From Crocodylus rhombifer (Eukaryota; Chordata; Crocodylia; Crocodylidae): a DNA stretch of 64,000 nt. Below, in pieces: positions 39,401 to 48,700 of this stretch; position 1 is the stretch's first letter; every line of letters starts with the position of its first letter. The notes under the pieces are model-generated. The model was not told the DNA's origin. It made no database searches and saw only the letters and a program-made list of their open reading frames with translations. The stretch is from positions 1 through 64,000 of the forward strand of contig JAVSML010000996.1 in assembly GCA_038503035.1 (NCBI GenBank). The letters run 5' to 3'. Position numbers and translations under genes: made by a program.

Positions 39401-40185
39401 AGCGCAGGAGACTCATTCTCCCCAGGAAACGAGGGGTTTCCCTGTGGCCCCAGGGCCCTATACAAGCACCAAGGGTCCTCTGTCACATCCAGACAGTGAA
39501 GCCAGAGGGCAAGATGCTGGTGCCTTGACCCTGCTCCAGGTGCTCTGGCAGGGTGTAGGGCCCAGCCTGGTGCTTGGGACAGCCTCCCAGGATGCCTGGG
39601 GACCCTGCTGCTGTGCCCCTGGCCCAGGGGTTTCCTGAGCACCTGCCCTCATTCCTCTCCTCTCCTCCTGCCCAGACCTTCTTCAACCCACTGTACGTGG
39701 GCAGCCTGGTCCCTGCCTACCTGCTGATGGTCGCCACAGCCGCCTGGGCCTACCTGCTGTCAGGAGGCTCCGCTCAGAACCTGCGTCGCTTCCTGCTGTG
39801 TGAGTGCAGCTGCCCCCAGCCCCGCTCTACCTGGCCTGATGGGGCCCTGCCCCAGAGGGGATGGGTTGCAGGGGTGCGGCATCATCCCGTTCCCAATGAC
39901 TGTCTCTATGTTGGTGGGGAGGGAGGGAGCAGGCACAGCCTGAACAGAGATGCAGGGCAGGCTAGTGGAAGCCTGCCCTGAGCTCTAGTGTAAGCAGTGG
40001 GTTGATCCTCGTCCCAAGCAGGGACTGCCCTTCTTGGTGTTCACTGCAGAGAGATGCTGCTCCCAGCCCTGGCAGGGGGTGAGGAGGGGGCTGGGTGGGA
40101 TGGGGTAGCCAAGTGAGCACTCACCAGCAGCCTCTGCCTCCTCACAGGCCTGCGGAGTGGGATGACCCCACAGATGGGATCCTGA
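29458..40185 (+). CDS. APH1-like: APH1 gamma-secretase subunit, third paralogue between TPM2 and CA9
   Basis: Scaffold subunit of gamma-secretase, the intramembrane protease that cuts Notch and APP. Exons: 29458-29570, 29879-30049, 34109-34182, 34443-34565, 39113-39240, 39676-39799, 40148-40185; all GT/AG with consistent phase; 256 residues (APH1B 257, APH1A short form 247). Starts MALAVFFGCTFIAFGPALGL. Seven hydrophobic segments lie at about 3-30, 32-56, 68-92, 115-138, 158-180, 186-205 and 212-232. Conserved assembly residues keep human numbering: G122, G126, G130 (GLGFGLMSG) and H171 (LHTFWG), H197 (THLLVSG). Exon 3 is APH1A-like (LSEDG-SP-SI-QMAY), while exons 4 and 5 are APH1B-like (DSLGPGTVGIHGDS, FMT, THLLVS). 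It is roughly equidistant from both, hence neither by eye. The last exon gives a short tail, SGMTPQMGS. No disabling change seen. Confidence 0.95.
32252..32525 (-). mobile_element. CR1 LINE 3' end in APH1 intron 2
   Basis: Plus strand 'cttcatagatttcgtagaca' then 'gggctggaagggacc' and 'ggcaggaagtcagcaggg' are the reverse complement of a CR1 3' tail and last coding part. About 270 bp remain. Confidence 0.88.
33345..33565. repeat. (TG)n inside a local tandem duplication
   Basis: A TG run occupies 33,408-33,453. On both sides a similar segment occurs, 'ccctggctggcagtttgtga' at about 33,367 and 'cacctggctggcagtttgtga' at about 33,522, each preceded by 'cttctc-tgcag' and followed by a G-rich stretch. 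The spacing is about 155 bp. Confidence 0.75.
33627..33737 (-). mobile_element. Short CR1 3' end
   Basis: Reverse complement of a CR1 tail: 'tttcatagtttctagggtcg', 'gaagggacctgagcagatca' and 'gaccccctgccatggcagg' on the plus strand. Same subfamily as the element at 45.4 kb by these words. Confidence 0.85.
34735..35570 (-). mobile_element. CR1 LINE 3' part in APH1 intron 4
   Basis: Starts with 'tttcatagattcacagacac' (plus). The minus frame 35,409-34,996 carries KASKTLACIHRCFSSKSRD, ALVRPQLKYCIQFWALQF and [19 protein letters not shown], and further up YLDRLRKWVGENLTVFNTKK. Frame-broken, 5' truncated near 35.57 kb. Confidence 0.9.
35640..36900 (+). mobile_element. Tx1/L1-like LINE, ORF2 C-terminal fragment
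   Basis: Plus-strand frames 35,685-36,107 and 36,137-36,652 join across one frameshift. They read EPLLWNPQLVVM, GLTGIGDLPDYGKWKWVD, LAQEVKAAFP, then TKWRDVF, GDLGWQLLHGVVTMGLYL and LLLALAKLAIYLIRKEALAG. The order 'plw-np-l ... Gi ... DL' then 'GDLsWrLLHGav-tG-yl' and 'LAKLAIY--RK' is typical of the C-terminal region of Tx1-type L1-like elements of fish, frogs and reptiles. About 250 bp of likely 3' UTR follow. Different from CR1 and rare in this window. Confidence 0.7.
36930..37985 (-). mobile_element. Older CR1/L3-like LINE fragment
   Basis: Minus strand: 37,178-36,933 reads KAIVVLGCINRTIRYKTREV; 37,745-37,404 and 37,852-37,658 give more RT parts (GIVHLNFSQAVIEVLHDLL, GPDKPHSRVLKELAE, DWERMDIVPLLKKG). 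More diverged than the other CR1 copies, so older. Confidence 0.75.
38003..38405 (-). mobile_element. CR1 LINE 3' end
   Basis: Plus 'tttcatagatgttaggattg' then 'gaagagacctattagatcat', reverse complement of a CR1 tail, with coding remnants to about 38.4 kb. It abuts or interrupts the older CR1 to its left. Confidence 0.85.
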
Positions 40186-40987
40186 GGCCTTGCCGCGCTT
40201 GTCCCAGAGCCGGCCCCTCCCCTGGGCGCTGGGGGCCTGGACTGCAGCTGTCTCCTCTACACTCTGCCTTGGGGTCTGGGCCTGGAGGTGACACTTGGGC
40301 CCCTTACCTGGGAGCAGCCGGGGAATGTGAGAGCCAGGGACTGGCGCGACCCTGCCTCCACTGCGCAGCCAGAGCACTGCCTGCAAGCTCGACCTGACCC
40401 CAACCCTGTGGTGGGGCAGTGGTGTTGCCTCTCCTCGAGGGCCATCTTGGACTGACTGCCCTGGCACCCAGACACAGCAGAGTTATCCCCAGGCTTGCTC
40501 CCTTGCCCCTAGCAAGCTGGAGTGCTCCTCTCCATGCTGATGGAGGCTACAGTCCCCTCTCCCCAGCCCCAGATGTGCTCAGGTGGGCAGGCCTCTTCCT
40601 GCACTTGCCCCAGCCAGAGACCAAAGGGCTGCCTCGTTGCCCCATCACCCAGCAAAATGGCAGCAGGGGCAATTCCCAGCATAGGCATGGGGACTAGAAG
40701 AGGCAGGGCTGGCAGGGGGTGGGTGCTAAGCAAGAGACAAAAGAGTCCCTGAGAAGTGGGAGTGGAGGGCAAGGGCTGAGCCCCAGCTGAAATGGGGGTT
40801 GCTGTTTGCCTGGTGTTTGCAGGTTGGATGCAGTTGGAGGTGGGGGGTGTTGCCTCCCCCCCCAGTGTCCCAGGGGGGAGGCTGCTCCCAGGTGTGCATG
40901 GGGCTGAGGGAGGGGGTTACAGAAATGGAGCCACGTGCAGGGGTGGGGGCAGAGAGCATGACTGCATCAGCTATGAGCTCTGATATC

Positions 40988-40993
40988 AATAAA
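40988..40993 (+). terminator. Poly(A) signal of the APH1-like gene
   Basis: AATAAA about 800 nt after the APH1 stop codon, followed by a GT-rich stretch ('ccagtgtggtgtgtgcctgg' at about 41,019-41,038). No stronger signal lies between stop and here. Confidence 0.75.
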
Positions 40994-40999
40994 GAGACC

Positions 41000-42490
41000 A
41001 ACCACAAGCCAGATGCCACCAGTGTGGTGTGTGCCTGGTGCCTGCAAGAGCAAAGCAGGGGTGCCTGCAGTGAGGGACCCCTCTAATGAGACAGCACCTG
41101 TCCTCTGGGCCAAGACCAGAACCCCCATCCAGCACGCAGTCAGGGAGAAGGCCAGTGCTGTCCCAGGCTGGCACTGCCATGGTCACGAGGGCAGCAGGGG
41201 ATTGAGCTGAAGTGCACCCTGGGCTGGGGCGCACTGTTGGGCTGATGGGCATGGGGAAGCTGAGTCAGGCATCCGTGGCCGCAGGGGTGGTACTGTAAGC
41301 AGGGTGTTACCCAGCTGTGCTGCAGCTGGTGCTGGGGTGGGATGTGGCTGGAGCACACACAGCAGGAGCATGGCTGGGGACCCATCCTACCTTGACTGTG
41401 ACTCAGGCAGAAGGGCAGGGCCAGGAGCTGGTCCCATATTGGCTGACCCCTGAGCCCTGCAGCACCCAGCCCTGGCAGTCCTGCTGCCAGCCTCCTCTGG
41501 GCTCCAGCACTTGCCATGGCAGGTCCCAGCTCTGGCCCTACTGCCCAGCTCCTGGGCTTAGCTGGTTGTGTCCTGTACACACCCCTGCTTTCCCACCCTC
41601 TGCCCTTTCTGCTCCCTGTGGAGTGGGGAGGCAGGGGGTTTACACCTCCCTCAGGGGTGCTGCTGCAGCCCAGGCTGGGAATGGGATGGGGCTGAGCCAG
41701 TGCTCCTGCTGGAGGTCCTGGCTGGAGGACCTTGCCCCTGTGCTCATGCTTAGACTGACTGTACTGGAGCAAGAAGGGATTTTTCCCCTGGTTGGACGGG
41801 GGGGGGGGGGGGGCATTTTGCCTTCCTCTATAGCAGGGGCATGACCTAGGGTCCCTAGAGAATCCATGAACCCCCCCCCTACCAAGAGCAGGATGTGGGT
41901 GATGCCTGGGCTTTGTGGTGACAGTGTCCCATTTAGGGCATGGGAAACAGTTCTTGTTCCTGTAGTGGTCCACCTTTTTTGGGGGGAGAGCCTCCCCACT
42001 ACCACCCTCCTCCTCCATACCCTTGCCCCCCTTCCAGCTCCTGGGGTCTGGCTCAAGGTCCCTGCCCTGAATACACCTGTCCTCATGCCACACTTTGTGC
42101 TGATGCTCCTCTACAGAGGCATGGCCATATATGCTGTTGACCACATGAAGCAGACAGCCGGGGCTCCCCACACAGCCAGGGGTGACTATGGCCCAGGGTG
42201 TGGGGCTGGCAGGTGCAGGAGGGCTCCACTTCCCCCTGCTGCAACCAAGGCCCAGGGCAGAGCTATGAGTGCCAGGGCTGCTGCCTCATGCTGAGACCCC
42301 CACCAGCTTCTGCTGGGGGGGGAGCAGGGGCAGTGGTCATCTTGCAGCAGGAAGCTATGAGGCTGAGACTCTGCCCTGCCTCATCGCCCTGCCCTGTGGT
42401 CGTGATTTAGGAGCACACAGCTGGCCCAGGCGCAGGGCATGGACAGAGTCCCAAGCCTGGGGCAGGATCTTGGGGTTGAGGGGGTGTTTT
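41000..42490. other. Intergenic space between convergent APH1 and CA9
   Basis: About 1.5 kb between the APH1 poly(A) signal (+) and the CA9 poly(A) region (-). It holds repeat family B copy 2 and a run of about 20 G near 41,798-41,814; no coding exon recognised. Confidence 0.6.
41636..41860. repeat. Dispersed repeat family B, copy 2
   Basis: Matches 4705-4890 in order: 'gctgcagcccaggctggg', 'aggaccttgcccctg', 'agaagggatttttcccc'. After the G run it continues with 'ttgccttcctctatagcagg', which copy 1 lacks. Confidence 0.55.
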
Positions 42491-42498
42491 TTGTACCT

Positions 42499-42513
42499 TT
42501 TATCTTTTTTATA
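42499..42513 (-). terminator. CA9: Likely poly(A) region of CA9
   Basis: Minus-strand TATAAA (42,513-42,508) and GATAAA (42,504-42,499) variants in an A/T-rich patch about 205-220 nt after the CA9 stop. No perfect AATAAA was found nearer. Confidence 0.5.
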
Positions 42514-42717
42514 ACAAAAATATCTGTGTTTTTGTTCCGGGGGTGGGTAATGCATGGACACGGCCCAGAACACAGTCTCTGAGGGGCAGTGGGCAGGATG
42601 GCAGGGAGTGGGGCCACACAGGCAGCTCTGGCAGGGGCGGGGAGTGGGCCCAAGCTGTTGCAGCCTCCAACCCTGGGAGCCGGGCCGTGTTGGTGCAGGT
42701 GCAGGTCCAGGGGGGGG

Positions 42718-45700
42718 CTACGCTGCGTTCTCCTCTGTGGTGGCTGCTGTGTAGATGACCTTGGGCTTGTCCAGGGAGTCCAGCCTGGGGACAACACAAG
42801 GGGGGGGAAGGGGGTGTCAGAGGCAGGGCTCTGGCTCACCCTCACCCCCCAGTCCCTAGCCTGGGGCCCAGCTCCCCCCAGCACACAGCCCCTGCCCCCC
42901 AGCCCCAGCAGCCTCGGGCCCAGTTCCCCCACTGCACAGCCCCTGCCCCCCAAAGCAGCCTGGGCCCCAGCTTTCCCCAGAGCTTAGCCCCCATGCCCTG
43001 CTTCCCCCACAGCACCTGCTCTCAGGGAGGGGGACCAGCCCCTCTGGCCTGCTGAAATAGGGGTCCAGGGGGAAGAGGGGGAAGTAAGGCCACATGAAGG
43101 GGGGAGGTGACACTCCTAGGGCCATGGGGGGGGACCAAGGCAGGGCACACACCTGCGGCTGTGACTCCGCTGCTTGTGGACGTAAACAAGGAAGGCCAGG
43201 GCAGTGACGGCAAACAGCACCCCGAACAGCACAGCCAGCACGTCCCCTGTGGCGACAGCCAGCCCGGGGATGAGGACAGGCAGACACAGCAACCATGTGC
43301 AGAGGGACTGGCAGCATCTGAGGCAGCCCCTGGGATGCAACCGGGAGGGGGGGGGGATGGACAGGACGACTGCCTGCAGAGGGGGGGGGGAAGAGAGGCT
43401 GCAGGAGGCTGGGACGAGCTAGGGCTGGGAGGGAAGGAAGGAAGGAAGGAAGAAAGGAAGGAAGGAAGGGGCAGGCTAGGCACGGCTGGGGGGGGGGGCG
43501 GGGCGGTAGGGGGCGGGCCACTGGCACTCACCTGCCTGAAATGAGGAGCCCAGGTGTGCTTCAGACCCTGGCCAGGGAAGGCAAGAGGGAGCATGAGCTG
43601 TGCTGTGGCAAGTCCACCCCTTCATCCTCCCCCATCCCACAGCTTTGTACCCAGCACCCTCCCCGCAGGCCTGCCCCTGTGAGCATCTTACCTGTGCCCT
43701 CTGGGCTGCTGCCACCTGCCAGAGGCACAGGGTGTGAGGAGGAACCTAGGGCTGTGCATGGGGGCGGGGGGTATCCCTGCCATAATGGGCTGGCCACAAG
43801 CCACCCCCGGCTGAACACACCAGCCACACTCCGCCACTGGCTCTGGGACCAGCCTCAGATGCGACTGCTCTAGCTCTCCCTTCCCCCAGGCACTGCACCG
43901 ACAGGTCCCTGGCTGCCAGCCCCTGCCTTGGCCAAGTCTGCCCCTGCTACCTGCCAGAGCCAGGGACCACCGGGCACTGTGCCTCTGCTGCAGCCGGGAC
44001 GCAGAGACCTGGAGTCCGGTCCAGCAGAGTGCCTGGGGGGACCCGAGCACACGGCCTGCCGGCACCAAGAGAGGAGAGGGCATGGGCAGGGCAAGCGGTA
44101 CCTGGTCCAAGTCCTCGGCCAGCACCGGCCGCTGCGTGGCCATCAGGGACAGGGGTCACGGAGGCTTCCCCATCGTCTGCAGGGAGAATGCAGGGCTCAG
44201 GCACCCGCCACAGCTCCCAGGGACCCCCATACACCCCTGAATCAGGAACAGCCAAGCTCCCCACTCCAGGGAACACAAGGAGGGTGGGGGCAAGAAACCA
44301 GCACAACCACAGGGCCAGGGCTAGGGCCAAAAGCAGCAGGAGGTGGGTGGAGGATGGAAGAGCCACCAGGAAACCCAAGCCCTGCCCACCTACCCCCCCA
44401 CCCCCTTCCCCCCCAAAAACAACCCAGCTCCTATGAGACCCCCACAGTAGCACCTGGAGTACAGCCCATCACCACCGCGTCTCCCCACCCCCGCCCCCCA
44501 GCCGCTAGCCACTACTGGCCTCTAGTGTGGGGGAGGGGAGGGAGAGGCCACCACAGCACAGAGCATCCGGCAGGCAGGGCCTGGGTCGCGCTGACCCACG
44601 CTGACAGCAGGCAGCTGCACCACAGCCCCGTCAGGCAGAGCCCACACAGCCCAGCAAGCCCCGGAGCCAGGCAGACAGACACCAGGAACTGGCAGCAGGC
44701 ACTGCCTGCAGAGCGGTACCTGGTTCGGGTGCTCCACTGGTGCCTGCCCCTGCGGTGTTGTCATAGGCAGGGGGCTCGGGGGACCCCCCACCTGCTGCAG
44801 GGAGAGTGCAAGGCTCAGGCACCCACCAGCGGCTCCCAGATGTCCAATACCACCCCACCCCACCCCCTGGGAGCTTCCCTAGAGCCCCCTGCACCCCTCA
44901 GCATCCTGTGCTTGGCTAGGGCCTATTGCCCCATGGCCAGGGGCTTCCACACCTGCCTCCAGTCTACCGCCTCCCTCCCCTCTCCTGTGCCTGAGCTCCC
45001 CCTCCAGGCCATGCCCCGGTGTGCTGCTGGGAGGACAGAGCAAGGTGAGCATGTGCTGGCCGAGGCCACAGCACGTACACACCGGTGCGCAGCCTGCAGG
45101 TGCAGCCCGGAGGAAGAGCTCTTGGGCCCACAGAAGCCCTGGTGCAGCTGCAAGGGCTGCACGTCCCCTAGCCTCTGCAGCAAGTGCAGTGCTGGGAGCC
45201 TCCTGCAGCCACCCCTTGCTGGCACCCGGCATAGGTGGTACAGGGGCAGGCAAGTGCTGGCAGGACGGTGCCAGCCCTGGGATATAGACAGCCACAGGAG
45301 CTGTGTCCTCCCAAGAACTGCCTGACGCACATGGGACCTGGGAAACCGGTTGGAGCAGGTCCCAGAGCTCACAAAAACAAAGCGCACGACCAACACTAGC
45401 TCTGCTGGGGCAAAGTTTCATAGTTTTATAGTTTCTAGGGTCGGAAGAGACCTGAGTAGATCTTCTAGTCTGACCCCCTGCCGTGGCAGGAAAGAGTACT
45501 GGGGTCAAACAACCCCAGCAAGGTGTTCATCTAGCCTCCTCTTAAAGCCCCCCAGGGTAGGAGCCAACACCACTTCTCTTGGAAGTTGGTTCCAGATCCT
45601 AGCCGCCCTGACAGTGAAGTCGCGCCTCCTGATGTCTAGCCTGAATCTCCCCTCTGCCAGTTTGTGACCGTTATTCCTGGTCACTCCTGGCGGTGCTCGG

Positions 45701-48700
45701 GGGAACAGGGGCTCCCCCAATGCCTGCTGGTCCCCTCTGACTAGTTTGTAACAGGCCACTAGATTCCCCCTCAGCCTTCTCTTGTGAAGGCTGAACAGGT
45801 TCAGGTCCTGCAGTCTTTCAATGTAGGGTCTGCCCTGCTGCCCCCAATCATGCAAGTGGCCTCCTCTGGGCCCTCTCTATGCTGTCCACATCCGTCCTGA
45901 AGTGTGGCTGCCAGAACTGGACGCAGTACTCCAGCTGCGGCCTGACCAGTGCCGCACAGAGGGGGAGGATCACCTCCCTGGACCTGCTCGAGATGCATCT
46001 GTGGATGCACGACAAGGTACTGTTGGCCTTCCTAACCGCGTCCCCACACTGCCGGCCCATGTTCATCTTGGAGTCAATGATGACTCCCAGATCCTTTTCC
46101 ACCTCTGTACTGACAAGAAGGGAGTTCCCCAGCCTGTAGGTATAGTGCTGGCTCTTCCTCCCCAGGTGCAGCACCTTGCACTTGTCAGTGCTGAATCCCA
46201 TCCTAGTCTCATCCACCCACCACTGTGTGGGTGTCGACACCACAGCCCCCCAGTTTCTTAATGAGAATGGGGTGAGAGACAGTGTCGAAGGCCTCCAAAA
46301 GTCCAGGAAGATTACGTCCACTGCTACCCCTGCATGTAAGGATTTGGTGACCGGGTCGTAGAAGGCCACCAGGTTGGTCTAACAGGACCTGCCACTAATG
46401 AACCCGGGTTGGTTGCCCCTTAAGCATGATCTCCCCCCTGGCCCCTCGTGGACATGCGCCAGGATAATTTTCTCAAATTCTGGCTGCAGCGAGTGCTAGG
46501 GCATCTGGGGGGCAGGTGGCAGCAGGAGCCCAGAGGCTGGACCATGGCCCCTGCTGAGCTGGTGGTCCCATGCAGCCCCATATGCACTCCCAAGCTCATC
46601 TGAGCATGGGCGACCTGTGACCCATGCCACAGTCACCCCAGGCCCTGGCCTCACTGTGAGGGAGCTCTAGGTCACATGGCACGGCAGTGGCAAGGGCACT
46701 GTGCTCCCTGCAGCTGGAGGGTGGGTGGGGGGCACTACTCTACCCATCATGCTGCCAGCAGCACCCCAGCTGTGCTTCCCTCCCAGCCCGGGCACCAGTC
46801 CCTGAAGCTCCCAGCAGGTTGCATTTAGCCCTGAACTTCCTGCTGCTCCTGGCACCACACCCTGCCCCAGCCCATGATTCACAGGCCTAGCTCCATCTCT
46901 GGGGCTGACACCTCCATCCTGCCCTGCCTGTGCCAGGCTCCAGCCACATTCAAGCTGCCTGCTTCCACAGTAGGGGTCAGTCACCCGAGCCCAGCCCCTG
47001 CAGGCTGGGAGCAGGTGCAGCCCCTGGCTCTGCAGGCAAATATTTGTCCAGGTGGTAGCACCACTGGCACTGGAGCACTATCGGCATTGTACACTGGCCG
47101 TGTCAGGCACAGGTGCCGGGGCTGTGGGCATAGTACAAAGAACTCCGGGTCTTGGCCCGCTGCTGGGACCTGGCCCCATTGATGCAGTGACCTGGGAGCA
47201 AGACAAGGCGGCTGTGACTCAGGGGAGGTTAATAAAAGGAGCCCGCATGAGCTCTGCCATTCCCTGCAGGGCTGGGAGCATTCCCAGAAGGGATCAAGCA
47301 GGGGACTCCCCGGTGGGGCAGGGTTGAGGCTTGCAGCAATGCAAAGTGCCGTGGCATGACTCTAGACACAGGGTGCAGCAGGCAGGAGAGTGTGGGCATG
47401 AGCATCACCACTGAGGTGGAAGCAACTCTAGACTCCCCTTGCTCCAGGCTGGGGGAGCCAGCTCAGGCCCAGGGCTCTGGAAGGATGGGCAGGGGGGGCC
47501 CAGGCCAGGAGCAGGGAAGTCCAGCAGATTTGGCAATAGCGCAGCTCTGTGAGCTACTTGAGATGAGGGACAGTGCAACTGAGATGAGCAGTCAGCTGGT
47601 CTGGGAACAGGGGCAGAAAAAGGCTTATAGCAAGGGAACAGCAGTGAAACTGGGAGAAAAGGGCCTGGCTCAGGTTGGGCAGTCGGGTTGTCCTCTATTG
47701 ATACAAAAGGAGGAGAGCCACGCGCATGATCAGAGGTCAGGAAAACAGATCTTATGATGACAGGCTGAGAGCCATGGGACTCTTTAGCCTGGAAAAGCGC
47801 AGGCTCAGGGGTGATCTGATGGCCACCTATAAGTTTATCAGGGGTGACCACCAGGATCTGGGGGAACATCTGTTCACCAGAGCACCCCAAGGGATGACGA
47901 GGTCGAACGGTCACAAACTCCTGCAAGGCTGTTTCAGGCTGGACATAAGGAAGAATTTCTTTACTGTCCGAGCCCCCAAGGTCTGGAACAGTCTACCATT
48001 GGAGGTGGTTCAAGCACCTACATTGAACACCTTCAAGAGTAAATTGGATGCTTATCTTGCTGGGATCCTATGACCCCAGCTGACTTCCTGCCCTTTGGGC
48101 AGGGGGCTGGACTCGATGATCTCCCGAGGTCCCTTCCAGCCCTAATGTCTATGAAATCTATGAAAACCCGACACCTTTACGTCCCTTTTTTCTTCGAAGA
48201 GAAAAATAGAGGACATAAAAGGCTCCGGGTTTCGTATCAATAGAGGACAGAGTAGCAGAAAACCGAAATGTCCTCTATGATGGCCGCCCTAGCAGCTGCA
48301 CCCACCCAGGCTCCTTACCTGGCACAGAAGGCACCCCTGAGCCATGGGCCACCAAGAAGCTTGCCAGCACCCTCCGGCCATGCATGGCCTGGGGTAGCCG
48401 GAAGTTGTTCTCCAGGAGTTTGTCGTGGTCTCCATACAGCGTCTCCTCCAGCTTCAAGATCTGCGGGGAGACAGGTATGAGCAGGGCCCAGCTGCGGAAG
48501 CCCAGGGCCACAGGCAGGGCCAGGACTTCCCCAACCACCCCTGTGAGTCCCCACAGCAGAGTAGGTGCCCCCCCCCCCGGCCGACCTGGTCCAAAGACAG
48601 GCGCACAGTCTGGTTGAAGACAGTCCACGTCACAGTCTGGTAGCAGGGCGGGGTGGTCAGGGAGCCATCATACCGGAAGTAGTGGATGAGATTGGCAGGG

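Larger units (their letters stand above)
44795..48318 (-). other. CA9: CA9 intron 8
   Basis: 3.5 kb between the last catalytic exon and the stalk. It contains two CR1 3' parts in opposite directions (45.42-46.47 and 47.71-48.17 kb), the second flanked by a 16-bp inverted repeat, and a Cys-rich open stretch near 45.05-45.22 kb. Confidence 0.7.

Noticed and set aside
43928..45325. 465-codon plus-strand frame
   Set aside because: Antisense to CA9 stalk exons 9-10 and their introns; no domain apart from the doubtful Cys-rich part listed under findings.
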